From Bacteroidia bacterium (GTDB taxonomy: Bacteria > Bacteroidota > Bacteroidia > Flavobacteriales > Flavobacteriaceae), in the NCBI GenBank assembly GCA_030429835.1, contig JAUIGC010000001.1, positions 60,082-124,081 on the forward strand: a stretch of 64,000 nt of DNA, written 5' to 3'. Under the pieces are notes generated by a model. That model saw nothing but the letters and a program-made list of their open reading frames with translations. It made no database searches and was not told the origin of the DNA. Position numbers and translations under genes: made by a program. Every line of letters starts with the position of its first letter. Positions within the stretch are counted from its first letter, which is position 1. This document shows, in pieces, positions 43,385 to 52,389 of the stretch.

Positions 43385-44998
43385 TTAATTGGCTCCTACA
43401 ATTTCAAACAATTCCTTGTCCAGCTGTGGTTTTACCTTACAGGTTACGTCAAAATGCATCGTGGCCGTATTCCTTTCATTGTATGCAGGCCATTCTGGTA
43501 AGCTCGCCGCGTTGGGATTCCCCGTCTTGGCAAAATTAATCCAGGCACTACTCATTTTATCGGCCAATTGATGGGCCTCCTCGCCTCCTCCAGTCATTTG
43601 ATTGGCCAAATCCACCGTATCAAACACAAATGGTAATTCCATACAATGCAAGGCCTTATATTTCCCATTAAAGACTGGGGACTGCCAGGTAAACAGATAC
43701 ATATAGACATCCGCCCCGTCATTTAAAGCGGATTTTTCGTTCGCCTGTACCACGGCTCCCGGTCTAAACATGGTATCCACATCCAAAAAATCTTTGGGGT
43801 CCGTATCGTTGGGATATGCTTTTTTTACGGCCTTTATATAGGCATCGGCATTTTCCTTATACCGTTCCTTAATCTGTTTCATAATATCTTCTTCAGAAGC
43901 ATTTACCAATTGCATCGTGGTGAAAGGTGCAAATTCGTTTTTTACTGTTCCAATCAATAACGGTATATCTTTGGACATTTTTAAGGCCTCGTTGGAATTT
44001 ACCTGATATGGTAAATCCGTTCCGTCCAGGCTAGGGCCCCAACTAAGACCAAATCCTATAGCAGGTTTGCCTGCAGCCCGCATTTTTTCAGCTGTAATTC
44101 TTAAAGCCTTGCTACTTGCTTCGGACAATACTTCAAAAGGAATATCCTGAATGCTATCTACGGAAGCTTCATCCAACCCTAGAATGGATAGTGTTTCTGA
44201 CGCTATAGCCTGAGTATCCTCTTTTTCCAAAATGGCACTTCTAAAAGATCCGCTCTGATTGATGGCTTTGTGGAACAAACCCTCGGCCTTAGGCATGGCC
44301 ATTAAGGTATTTACCTTGGCCCCACCACCGGATTGGCCAAAAATGGTCACATTATTTGGATCACCCCCAAAATTGGCAATGTTGTCCCTGACCCATTCCA
44401 AGGCCAAAACAATATCCAACATTCCGTTGTTGGCAGAATGACTGTATTTATCACCGTAGGCAGATAGGTCCAAGAACCCTAAAACGTTTAATCGATGATT
44501 AATGGACACAACGACCACATCTCCTTTTTTGCTCAAATTTTCACCATCATAAGACGGTAACTCGTGACTTGATCCCGAAGTGAAACCTCCCCCATGAATC
44601 CAAAACATCACGGGTCTTTTTTTATTGTCCGATATACTTGGTGTCCAAACATTCAAACTTAAACAGTCCTCATTGGTATATCCCCAATCATGGTCAAAAA
44701 CAAATTCCACCTCATCATTGACCGTAGTTGTTGGCGTTAATAAAGGAGCTACTGGTCCGTACATTGTAGAACTACGAATACCCTCCCATGGTTCTGGTTT
44801 TACAGCGGTCTCAAATCTTTCCGCCTTACCGTAAGGAATTCCCTTATACGTGAAAATATCGTTTTTAATATAGCCACGGACCTTTCCATTATTGGTGTTT
44901 GTAACCGCCACATCCATTCCGGTCTTCACCTCTTGCGCCTCCATGGAAATGGAAACGGATAATAGAAGTAGGCAAATTTTAAAAGTTAGTTTTTTCAT
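43385..44998 (-). CDS. Secreted type-B carboxylesterase (copy 1)
   Basis: The 537-aa protein has a signal peptide (KLTFKICLLLLSVSISMEAQ). The alpha/beta-hydrolase core has NTNNGKVRGY, FTYKGIPYGKAERF, EDCLSLNVWTP, the oxyanion loop WIHGGGFTSGSS and the nucleophile elbow FGQSGGGAK (Ser223). A late ALHCMELPFVFDT segment holds the probable catalytic His. It hydrolyses carboxylic esters, most likely in the periplasm. It is the last gene of a minus-strand cluster with an alditol-oxidase-like protein 14 nt upstream. A related esterase lies at 49870, under a candidate shared operator. Confidence 0.94.
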   Translation of the reverse strand: MKKLTFKICLLLLSVSISMEAQEVKTGMDVAVTNTNNGKVRGYIKNDIFTYKGIPYGKAERFETAVKPEPWEGIRSSTMYGPVAPLLTPTTTVNDEVEFVFDHDWGYTNEDCLSLNVWTPSISDNKKRPVMFWIHGGGFTSGSSHELPSYDGENLSKKGDVVVVSINHRLNVLGFLDLSAYGDKYSHSANNGMLDIVLALEWVRDNIANFGGDPNNVTIFGQSGGGAKVNTLMAMPKAEGLFHKAINQSGSFRSAILEKEDTQAIASETLSILGLDEASVDSIQDIPFEVLSEASSKALRITAEKMRAAGKPAIGFGLSWGPSLDGTDLPYQVNSNEALKMSKDIPLLIGTVKNEFAPFTTMQLVNASEEDIMKQIKERYKENADAYIKAVKKAYPNDTDPKDFLDVDTMFRPGAVVQANEKSALNDGADVYMYLFTWQSPVFNGKYKALHCMELPFVFDTVDLANQMTGGGEEAHQLADKMSSAWINFAKTGNPNAASLPEWPAYNERNTATMHFDVTCKVKPQLDKELFEIVGAN

Positions 44999-45012
44999 TG
45001 TTTCAATATTTT

Positions 45013-46383
45013 TTAGGCTTGATATAAATTCTTATTCAAATAATCATTTTTGAATTTTCCATCGGGATCGTGCTTTTTCGCCAAAGCTAGAAAATCCGTA
45101 AACTTGCTATATCTTGAGGACAACACCTTAGGATCAACGTTAAAGATTTTACCCCAATGCGGCCTGAACTGAAAAGGTTCCAGCTCTTCTTCTATCATAG
45201 TTACTAAAGCTCCAACTTCCTCAGGGTTTTGTTTCCATGTGAAATGGATTGCAACACAATCCTCCTGATAACAAGGGCTCATCCAATAATCATCTGCCGC
45301 TATCGTACGTATTTCGGTAATCATTAATTGCGGAGAAATTAGGTCCCTCTTTTTTTCCAAGGCCAATATGGCATCAAGTGCTTGATCTTTGGGAACAAAA
45401 AATTCCGATTGTAATTCCTCTCCACTACTGGGCGTAAAACCCATTTTAAAATGTGGCAACCTATCATACCAAGGTCCGGGAACACCCATTTGGTCCGTGC
45501 AGTTCACGGCGGACAGTTCCGTAATGGGATGTAGGTTTCTTGTCGCCGCCTTGGCACCAAAATAGTCGTCGCCCAAATCCTTTACTTCTTCATCAGTCCT
45601 TCTTTTCACCCATACCTGACTGATTTTTTGATCTTGCCAATCGGTAAAAAGACTTACACTATAACCACCCGATAAGATGTCATTAAAATTTTCCTTCAGA
45701 GATTCCAAGGGAAGTTCCTGAAAAACATCCTGCCGAACATCAAATGTCTTTTGGATATCCAAGGTCATTTTGGTGATAATCCCCAAAGCTCCGAGGTTTA
45801 CCACAGCACCATTAAAGGCTTCATCTCCCCTTTTTAACACTATAATTTCTCCATTGCCGTTTACCAATTCAATGGCAGCAACACCTGTAGCCAAATTTCC
45901 ATTTTTGACCCCGGAACCATGGGTTGCCGTTGCACAGGCTCCCGCAACCGATATATGGGGAAGAGAGGCCAAATTGTGCAAGGCATACCCCCTTTCATGT
46001 AACTCCGGAGCAAAATCGCCATACTTGGCACCCGCACCCACTGTCACGGTCATGTTTTCCTCATCCACACCCAAAACTCCATTCAAATGCTGCGTTGAAA
46101 TTTGGTTCATGGGGCTATCCGCAATATTATTGAAGCAATGCTTAGACCCCAGTGCCTTTTGGGCTTCCAATTCCTTGATCAACTCTTGGACTTCCTCGGC
46201 CGTTTTTGGTTCATATAGGTTCTTTGCCTTATAGGTATAATTCCCCGCCCAATTCTTCCGAACAGGTTCCAGAGGCAAATCTTCCGACATTTTCTTTTTG
46301 TCCAGTTTACATGAAGCCAAAGGATTTATCGTGGTGGCCGCCGCAAACGCTGCGGTGGTCTTTAAGAAGGTTTTACGTTTCAT
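45013..46383 (-). CDS. Alditol/xylitol oxidase-like FAD-binding protein
   Basis: The 456-aa protein starts with a Tat-like leader (KRKTFLKTTAAFAAATTI; Lys-Arg instead of Arg-Arg) that runs into a possible lipobox (PLASC). The FAD-binding domain has ALGSKHCFNNIADS, in which the histidine matches the covalent FAD site of alditol oxidases, and LHNLASLPHISVAGACATATHGSG, a segment very like bacterial alditol oxidase. The C-terminal domain has HFTWKQNPEEV and FRPHWGKIF, as in the aldonolactone oxidase family. It probably oxidises a polyol or sugar alcohol outside the cytoplasm. It lies 9 nt after the isomerase-like gene. Confidence 0.9.
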   Translation of the reverse strand: MKRKTFLKTTAAFAAATTINPLASCKLDKKKMSEDLPLEPVRKNWAGNYTYKAKNLYEPKTAEEVQELIKELEAQKALGSKHCFNNIADSPMNQISTQHLNGVLGVDEENMTVTVGAGAKYGDFAPELHERGYALHNLASLPHISVAGACATATHGSGVKNGNLATGVAAIELVNGNGEIIVLKRGDEAFNGAVVNLGALGIITKMTLDIQKTFDVRQDVFQELPLESLKENFNDILSGGYSVSLFTDWQDQKISQVWVKRRTDEEVKDLGDDYFGAKAATRNLHPITELSAVNCTDQMGVPGPWYDRLPHFKMGFTPSSGEELQSEFFVPKDQALDAILALEKKRDLISPQLMITEIRTIAADDYWMSPCYQEDCVAIHFTWKQNPEEVGALVTMIEEELEPFQFRPHWGKIFNVDPKVLSSRYSKFTDFLALAKKHDPDGKFKNDYLNKNLYQA

Positions 46384-46391
46384 ACTAGGAA

Positions 46392-47315
46392 TTATTGAAA
46401 TCCAATTTTCTTTAATCCCTCATGACTAATTTTAATTGCTTCCAAAGGTTTCATTCCGTCAAAGGTCATATCCTGCTCCACCATGTAATACTCCATTCCC
46501 GAAAGCTCTTTCTTCTCTAAAATCCTACCAAAATCTATGGTTCCTTGGCCCACTGGAGCAAATCTTCCTTGATCATCCATATCCTTCACATGCCAAAGTT
46601 TAAAACGACCAGGATACTTTTCAAAGTAGGCCACAGGATCTGCACCAGCCTTGGTCACCCAATACAGATCCATTTGAAAGTTAACATTGTCAGGATTGCA
46701 GTTTTCCAGTAAATAGTCTATCATGACCACATCATCATCTCCTTTTTTAAATTCAAAATCGTGATTATGGTATAATAATTTAAGACCCGCTTTACTTGCC
46801 TTCTCACCTAGGGTGTCCAAAATTTCGGCAAGTTCCTTGGCCGTTCCCTTCATGCCCATGGTCCTTTCTTCCGGATTAAAAGTGAACATCCCCATAGGAG
46901 GAACAGGTACTACAAAATATTCAAACCCCGCTGCCTTAACGTCTGCCATCATCTGATCGGCATTTTCCAATGTAACACTCGATTGATGTGTGCTTATAGG
47001 GGTGAGCCCTACCTCGGATAAGTAGGCTTTAAAATCCGCAGGGGTCATGTTATAGAATTTACCATCTGCATAACCTGCAGCCTCAATGTTTTCATATCCC
47101 GCATCCGCAACGGCCTTAAGGGTTGCTTTGGCATCGGTTCCCATATCATCGCGCACGGTATATAGCGCCAATCCCCCAAAATCCTCAACTTCCTCAACCA
47201 TGGTTTCGGGAGTTTCCATGGTTTCATTAGTTTTATCGGCCTTCCCTTTACAGGATAACATCAGTCCTATTGAAGCCAGTATAAATCCGTTTAAAATTAT
47301 TTTTTTCATGTTCAA
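46392..47315 (-). CDS. Sugar isomerase/epimerase-like TIM-barrel lipoprotein
   Basis: The 307-aa protein has a lipoprotein signal (LNGFILASIGLMLSC, then KGKAD). The barrel has LALYTVRDDMG, AGYENIEAAGYADG, PISTHQSSV, LLYHNHDFEF, VNFQMDLYWVTKAGADP and LWHVKDMD, the same metal-site pattern as in 18882-19718, with which it is homologous. The alternative start two codons downstream (MKK) is plausible. It is the first gene of the run 47315 to 43385 and may act on the product of the oxidase downstream of it. Its membrane anchor places it in the periplasm. Confidence 0.88.
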   Translation of the reverse strand: MNMKKIILNGFILASIGLMLSCKGKADKTNETMETPETMVEEVEDFGGLALYTVRDDMGTDAKATLKAVADAGYENIEAAGYADGKFYNMTPADFKAYLSEVGLTPISTHQSSVTLENADQMMADVKAAGFEYFVVPVPPMGMFTFNPEERTMGMKGTAKELAEILDTLGEKASKAGLKLLYHNHDFEFKKGDDDVVMIDYLLENCNPDNVNFQMDLYWVTKAGADPVAYFEKYPGRFKLWHVKDMDDQGRFAPVGQGTIDFGRILEKKELSGMEYYMVEQDMTFDGMKPLEAIKISHEGLKKIGFQ

Positions 47316-47359
47316 GTTGTTTTTATTATTTATCGATCCAAGTTTAAAAATTCACTTAT

Positions 47360-48067
47360 TTATTTAAAACTATATAGATAGGGTGCCTTGTGGGCTTTTC
47401 CCTGAAATAGTTTTTCATGTCTAACCAAAATGTCCAAGGAAAGCATTTTTCTTTGAAATGTTGTACGCCGCAGTTTTTCTCCCAATATTGCTTCGTATAC
47501 CTGTTGCAACTGTTTCATCGTAAACTTAACGGGCAAAAGATTCATGCCTACCAGTTTTCTTTCCAAATTTTGACGGAGGACTTCCAGTGCTTTATCCACC
47601 ATTTCCCTATGGTCCATCATCAAGGGTGGAAGCTCATCTATGGAATACCAATTAATACTGTCCGATAATTCATCGGGTTTTAGCTTAACATTTTCATAAT
47701 TGATCAAAGCATAGTACCCAATGGAAATAAACCTTCCCAACATCCAACCATATTCATTTGTATCAAGGTTGTTTTCAGTCAGAATTTTTTTCATGATCGC
47801 CGAATCCGACCTTGTAAGACTTCCAAAGGTATAGAACTGCTCTAGGTAGATATCTTTTAAACCAGTACGCTGACTAACGCCATTCTTAACCGCATCATCC
47901 AGACTTTCATCCATTTTGACAAATCCACCTGGAAGCGCAAAATATCCTGTATTGTGATATTCCAAAACCAATATTTTAAGTTGGCTACCATTAAATCCGA
48001 AAATAACGGAATCATATGATACATTCTGAATATAATCCCGTTTTTCTGACGTACTCATCAATTTCAA
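47360..48067 (-). CDS. NUDIX-domain transcriptional regulator (NrtR/AraR-like) with degenerate NUDIX box
   Basis: The 235-aa protein joins an N-terminal NUDIX fold (residues about 15-145, with LKILVLEYHNTGYFALPGGFVKMDESL) to a C-terminal winged helix (FTMKQLQQVYEAILGEKLRRTTFQRKMLSLDIL). The catalytic REx2E(E) core is missing: the helix reads DDAVKNGVSQRTGL. So it should bind a ligand without hydrolysing it, as in sugar-responsive NUDIX regulators of Bacteroidota. Codon 4 (ATG at 48058) is an alternative start. A 23-bp inverted repeat lies 57 nt upstream and a near-identical one precedes the esterase at 49870, which suggests autoregulation and local control. Confidence 0.9.
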   Translation of the reverse strand: MKLMSTSEKRDYIQNVSYDSVIFGFNGSQLKILVLEYHNTGYFALPGGFVKMDESLDDAVKNGVSQRTGLKDIYLEQFYTFGSLTRSDSAIMKKILTENNLDTNEYGWMLGRFISIGYYALINYENVKLKPDELSDSINWYSIDELPPLMMDHREMVDKALEVLRQNLERKLVGMNLLPVKFTMKQLQQVYEAILGEKLRRTTFQRKMLSLDILVRHEKLFQGKAHKAPYLYSFK

Positions 48068-48402
48068 TGGTTTAAAAATCCCAATATATCAAATAACGTA
48101 CAAAACGAATAGAAAACAAAGTATTATTGTAACAAAATGAGACAATAGTTTTTAATTTTTGCCGCTTAGCTACCTACATGTTTTAAATTTAATCTTCCAT
48201 AAAATCAATCCCTTTGTTACTCTCCCAATGATCCTAGACAAGTAGAAATATATTAGTTAGAACACGATAGCTATTTAATTGCGAATTCTTCCAAGTATAC
48301 AATTGACATGCAAGACCCATTGGTCCATTAATTATATTCTCAATACCTCTTTAAAAATTCTATTTAAAAAAACACGTACCTTTTATTCCCAAATAAAAAA
48401 AT
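48068..48402. other. Divergent regulatory region between regulator and hydroxy-acid oxidase
   Basis: This 335-nt gene-free stretch holds operator candidate 1 near its left end. The rest is AT-rich, and I see no gene or hairpin in it. Confidence 0.55.
48125..48147. promoter_or_regulatory. Candidate NUDIX-regulator operator 1
   Basis: TATTGT-N11-ACAATA forms a 23-bp inverted repeat. The 11-nt centre and several flanking bases are also shared with operator 2 (22 of 23 positions identical). It lies 57 nt before the regulator start and about 255 nt before the hydroxy-acid oxidase start. Confidence 0.75.
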
Positions 48403-49551
48403 ATGTCCAAAAATTTTGATTCCAACTATCCCTCCGTAGATGATCTAAGAAACAAGGCTAAGTCTAGGATGCCAAGATTTGCCTTTGAATATTTGGACGG
48501 GGGCTGTAACGAGGATGTAAGTTTGGCGCTAAATACAAGCGATATTAGAAAGGTTCAGCTAGAACCCAGATACCTTCAAAACTATGGCACAAGTTCCACC
48601 AAAACAAAAGTGCTGGGTATGGAGTTCGATGCGCCTTTTGGTATTGCCCCTGTTGGATTGCAAGGGTTGATGTGGCCCAACTCCCCAGCCATACTCGCCA
48701 AGGCCGCATTTAAACATAATATCCCCTTCATTTTAAGCACGGTAACCACCATGAATATTGAAAGGGCGAGTGAACTAACCGAAGGGAATGCCTGGTTTCA
48801 ATTGTACAATCCAGTTGATGATGGCATCAGGGACGACATCATTAACAGGGCACAAGCGGCCGGATGTCCCGTTTTGGTACTACTTTGTGATGTTCCTACG
48901 TTCGGGTTCAGACCGCGGGATTTTAAAAACGGATTGGCCCTGCCGCCAAAAATGTCCATCACCAACATCCTTCAAATTCTGGGAAAACCCACATGGGCAT
49001 TTAATACGCTGAAGTACGGTCAACCTACCTTTGAAAACTTAAAACCCTATACCCCAGAAGGACTTAACCTAAAGCAATTGGGAGCCTTTATGGACAAGAC
49101 ATTTTCAGGTAGACTAAATGCCGAGCGAATAAAACCGATCCGGGACAAATGGAAAGGAAAACTGGTATTGAAAGGTGTGGCCTCCGAACGGGACACTCAG
49201 GATGCCATTAAAATGGGCTTTGACGGAATCATCCTTTCCAATCACGGCGGCAGACAATTGGATGCCGCCCAATCCACTATCGGCACTTTACAGGACATTG
49301 CTGGAAAATACGGTGACCAAATCGAAATTATGCTAGATAGCGGACTACGTTCAGGACCGGACATTGCAAGGGTCATAGCTAGCGGAGCAAAATTCACCTT
49401 TATGGGACGTTCCTTTATGTACGGTGTGGGTGCACTCGGGGCCAAAGGAGGAGACCATACCATTGGCATGCTCAAAACCCAATTTCAACAGGTAATGGAC
49501 CAATTATGTTGCGAAAAAGTTGAGGATTTACCAAAGCACTTGATAAAATAG
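48403..49551 (+). CDS. FMN-dependent alpha-hydroxy-acid oxidase/dehydrogenase (LldD/glycolate-oxidase family)
   Basis: The 382-aa length and motifs fit the family: FEYLDGGCNEDVSLALN at the N-terminus, FGIAPVGLQGLMWP and PFILSTVTTMNIE for FMN contacts, LVLKGVASERD with the catalytic lysine, and ILSNHGGRQLDAA with the active-site histidine and arginine. IEIMLDSGLRSGPDIARVIASGAKFTFMGRSFMYG binds the FMN phosphate. It oxidises L-lactate, glycolate or similar 2-hydroxy acids to keto acids. There is no signal peptide and it is likely cytoplasmic. It sits between the two operator candidates and may use the hydroxy acid released by the esterases. Confidence 0.94.
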   Translation: MSKNFDSNYPSVDDLRNKAKSRMPRFAFEYLDGGCNEDVSLALNTSDIRKVQLEPRYLQNYGTSSTKTKVLGMEFDAPFGIAPVGLQGLMWPNSPAILAKAAFKHNIPFILSTVTTMNIERASELTEGNAWFQLYNPVDDGIRDDIINRAQAAGCPVLVLLCDVPTFGFRPRDFKNGLALPPKMSITNILQILGKPTWAFNTLKYGQPTFENLKPYTPEGLNLKQLGAFMDKTFSGRLNAERIKPIRDKWKGKLVLKGVASERDTQDAIKMGFDGIILSNHGGRQLDAAQSTIGTLQDIAGKYGDQIEIMLDSGLRSGPDIARVIASGAKFTFMGRSFMYGVGALGAKGGDHTIGMLKTQFQQVMDQLCCEKVEDLPKHLIK

Positions 49552-49869
49552 AATGTAGGACGCCATTTATAAAATTACCGGGTCCGGTTGAGCCGTCGTA
49601 TAGTGTAAAATCGGGTGGCGGGATACAATTGTATTTAAGTACGTTCACTTAAAGAAACTACTTGCTGCTCTGAATTCGACAATAGGCTTTTTAAAAAAAT
49701 CAGATTCAATATTCTATTAGAAATAAACAGGCATTCCTCCCTATTTATCATTTTGAACACATCTATATTGCCAAAACATCCTTTTCAATCGATATTTTTC
49801 ATAATTATCATATGAATTTAGGATAATCGATGTATTATTGTAACAAATTGAGACAATAAAACTCTGAAA
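49552..49869. other. Intergenic region holding the second operator
   Basis: This 318-nt gap between the hydroxy-acid oxidase and the second esterase holds operator candidate 2 just before the esterase start. I see no terminator hairpin and no gene. Confidence 0.55.
49836..49858. promoter_or_regulatory. Candidate NUDIX-regulator operator 2
   Basis: This is the same TATTGT-N11-ACAATA inverted repeat as at 48125-48147, with one difference in the centre. It ends 11 nt before the esterase start codon, a place where binding would block transcription or ribosome access. Confidence 0.75.
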
Positions 49870-51501
49870 ATGAAATTACATATCTTTCCACTTTTGATGG
49901 TAGTTGCATCCATAAATTTCATTATGGCCCAAGAAACAAACTCATTTCCTGTACAGGTTAGGATAGAAAACGGAATTATTGAGGGGAATTACGATACACA
50001 TACCGGAATACAGCGCTATTTTGGGATACCCTTCGCCAAGCCTCCCGTTGGAGAATTACGCTGGAAGGCTCCACAACCCCTTGAAAATTGGGATGGTGTT
50101 AAAGAAACAAAGGCCTTTGGGCCACGACCTATGCAAACGATGGTCTTTGGGGATATGAAATCCCGATCCAGCGGCGTAAGCGAGGATTGTCTTTACTTGA
50201 ATGTTTGGACACCGGCCAAAAGGAACACCAAAGACCTTCCGGTACTGGTATATTTCTTTGGGGGCGGTAATGTAGCTGGAGATGCATCGGAACCAAGATA
50301 TGACGGAGAGAGCATGGCTAAAAAAGGGATTGTAGTAGTCACTACAAATTACCGCTTGAACATATTTGGGTTCCTGGCCCATCCTGAGCTTAGTGCAGAG
50401 GCCGACTACAAGGCCTCCGGGAATTATGGTCTTTTAGATCAAAATGCGGCCTTAAAATGGGTCAAGAACAATATAGCCGCGTTTGGCGGAGACCCCAACC
50501 ATGTGACCATAGCTGGCGAATCTGCGGGTTCCATAGGAGTTAGCCAGCAAATGGCTTCTCCCTTGTCCAAAGATTTAATTGCCGGTGCCATTGGCGAAAG
50601 CGGGGCAGGAATACATCCCACCATGGCACCTGTTTCCTTAGAAGAGGCAGAAAAAATAGGTGCGGAATTTGCCCAAAAAATTGGTTATCCTACCCTAGCG
50701 GAATTAAGAAATCTAAGTACCCGAGAGGTATATGAGTTATATAATGAAAGTCAAAGATTTGGTTTTCCGGCGGTACTTGACGGGTATTTTCTTCCTAAAA
50801 CATTGCCTGAGATATTCCAAAACAGAGAACAAGCCATGGTTCCCCTACTATTGGGATGGAACTCCGCAGAGATTCCTGGAATGGCATTTACACAAGGGCC
50901 GTACACCTCCGAAAACTATGCGAGCAAGGTAAAAGAGGCTTATCCGAAGGAATACAAAAAGGTAATGGAACTTTATCCTAGCGGTTCGGAGAAAGAAATC
51001 GAACTTTCCGCCACGGCTTTGGCTTCAGACCGATTTATTGCGTACAGCACATGGAAATGGTTTGATTTACACAGAAAAAATAGCGACCAGCCAGTATACC
51101 GTTACTTATATAGCAAACTTAGACCACCATTGGTGGACAATACAAAGTCAAGTGGTTTGGCAGGCGGTACCGTAGAAAAAGGTGAAGATGCCCCACCAGC
51201 CCCGAAACCTGTAGGAGCTCCCCACGCCTGTGAAATTGAATACTGTATGGGCAACCTGCACTTAGTAGACGACTATGCTTGGACGGCAGAAGACTATAAG
51301 GTTTCAGCCGATATGCAAAATTACTTTGCCAACTTCATAAAGATGGGTAATCCTAATGGTGAGGGACTACCCCAGTGGGATTCCGCTGCCGAAATGGGCG
51401 ATACCCCACCAGTAATGGTCATTGACACCCAAAGCAAATTGATCAAAGCTACAAACGACGCCCGTTACGAATTTCTTGATAAGGCTTACGGCCATAATTA
51501 A
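49870..51501 (+). CDS. Secreted type-B carboxylesterase (copy 2)
   Basis: The 543-aa protein has a signal peptide (LHIFPLLMVVASINFIMAQ). Core motifs are YFGIPFAKPPVGELRWK, EDCLYLNVWTP, YFFGGGNVAGDAS in place of the usual HGGG oxyanion loop (histidine replaced by phenylalanine), and the nucleophile elbow IAGESAGSIGVS (Ser218). The loss of the oxyanion-loop histidine may alter activity, although the glycines remain. The catalytic His is probably in GAPHACEIEY. It resembles the first esterase (43385) in plan, but the two are well diverged. It lies directly behind operator 2 and ends with a terminator. Confidence 0.93.
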   Translation: MKLHIFPLLMVVASINFIMAQETNSFPVQVRIENGIIEGNYDTHTGIQRYFGIPFAKPPVGELRWKAPQPLENWDGVKETKAFGPRPMQTMVFGDMKSRSSGVSEDCLYLNVWTPAKRNTKDLPVLVYFFGGGNVAGDASEPRYDGESMAKKGIVVVTTNYRLNIFGFLAHPELSAEADYKASGNYGLLDQNAALKWVKNNIAAFGGDPNHVTIAGESAGSIGVSQQMASPLSKDLIAGAIGESGAGIHPTMAPVSLEEAEKIGAEFAQKIGYPTLAELRNLSTREVYELYNESQRFGFPAVLDGYFLPKTLPEIFQNREQAMVPLLLGWNSAEIPGMAFTQGPYTSENYASKVKEAYPKEYKKVMELYPSGSEKEIELSATALASDRFIAYSTWKWFDLHRKNSDQPVYRYLYSKLRPPLVDNTKSSGLAGGTVEKGEDAPPAPKPVGAPHACEIEYCMGNLHLVDDYAWTAEDYKVSADMQNYFANFIKMGNPNGEGLPQWDSAAEMGDTPPVMVIDTQSKLIKATNDARYEFLDKAYGHN

Positions 51502-51543
51502 ATCACTTTCCGGACTTAGAAAATTAGTTCACCGAAACCATAA

Positions 51544-51579
51544 AAAGGAGGTATTATTGATTTTACCTCCTTTATTTTT
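51544..51579 (+). terminator. Rho-independent terminator after carboxylesterase 2
   Basis: AAAGGAGGTA and TACCTCCTTT pair as a 10-bp stem around a 10-nt loop, followed by ATTTTTA. Confidence 0.82.
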
Positions 51580-51666
51580 ACTATTTACAGGATTTAAACA
51601 AATCAAGCTGCAAAATTCTTAATTCGCTCTACTTCCTGAAATAACTGTTTAAAAGATTGTCTATTT

Positions 51667-52350
51667 TTGAAAGAATATCAATTACGGGCTACCTTGTTAA
51701 AAAAAAAGGCTTTAAGGATTAGGAAGATTATAACGATTACGGTAGTCCTTGTAAGCATTATCTTGATTTCCCTCATTGTTTGCAATGCCATCATCAATTC
51801 CTTTGCAGAGGGAAAAACGTATAATTCCCTTGAAACTGTTCCCAAAACTAAAATAGGAATCATTCTGGGTACCGCTAAGAATATGAGAGGGGGTGGTTCC
51901 AATCCATATTACGAATACAGATTAAATGCAGCTGTTTCGCTCTACAGAGCTAAAAAAATAGAATTTATACTCGTTAGTGGAGATAACGGCAGCATTTACT
52001 ACAATGAGCCTACCACCATAAAAAATGACTTGGTGGAAGCAGGAGTCCCTTCGGATAAAATATTCCTAGACTATGCGGGTTTTAGAACTCTGGATTCCAT
52101 GGTAAGGGCCAAAGAAGTTTTTGGGCTCAATGAGGCCACCATAATCTCGCAAAAATTCCATAATGAGCGCGCTATTTACCTAGCCCATAAGAACGGTTTA
52201 AATGCCATTGGCTTCAATGCCCAGGACGTTTCCCTAGAATCTGGGTTTAAAATCCAAATACGGGAATACTTTGCCCGGGTAAAAGTTTTTATCGATTTGG
52301 CACTGAAAACCCGACCGAAATTTTCCGGTGACAAAATTAAAATTGAATGA
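51667..52350 (+). CDS. SanA/ElyC-like DUF218 membrane protein
   Basis: The 227-aa protein has one N-terminal membrane helix (KIITITVVLVSIILISLIVCNAI), then a DUF218 domain facing the periplasm. It has IGIILGTAKNMRGGGSNPYYEYRLNAAVSLY, ILVSGDNG, TIKNDLVEAGVPSDKIFLDYAGFRTLDSMVRAKEVF and TIISQKFHNERAIYLAHKNGL. This fits SanA, a protein linked to envelope barrier function. The only start in frame near the helix is a TTG, with a second TTG nine codons on, so the exact N-terminus is uncertain. The Nramp-like gene follows after 39 nt and may be cotranscribed. Confidence 0.88.
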   Translation: MKEYQLRATLLKKKALRIRKIITITVVLVSIILISLIVCNAIINSFAEGKTYNSLETVPKTKIGIILGTAKNMRGGGSNPYYEYRLNAAVSLYRAKKIEFILVSGDNGSIYYNEPTTIKNDLVEAGVPSDKIFLDYAGFRTLDSMVRAKEVFGLNEATIISQKFHNERAIYLAHKNGLNAIGFNAQDVSLESGFKIQIREYFARVKVFIDLALKTRPKFSGDKIKIE

Positions 52351-52389
52351 TTACTTTAGTCTTCGATTAATTCAGGATTCGGTTTATAT

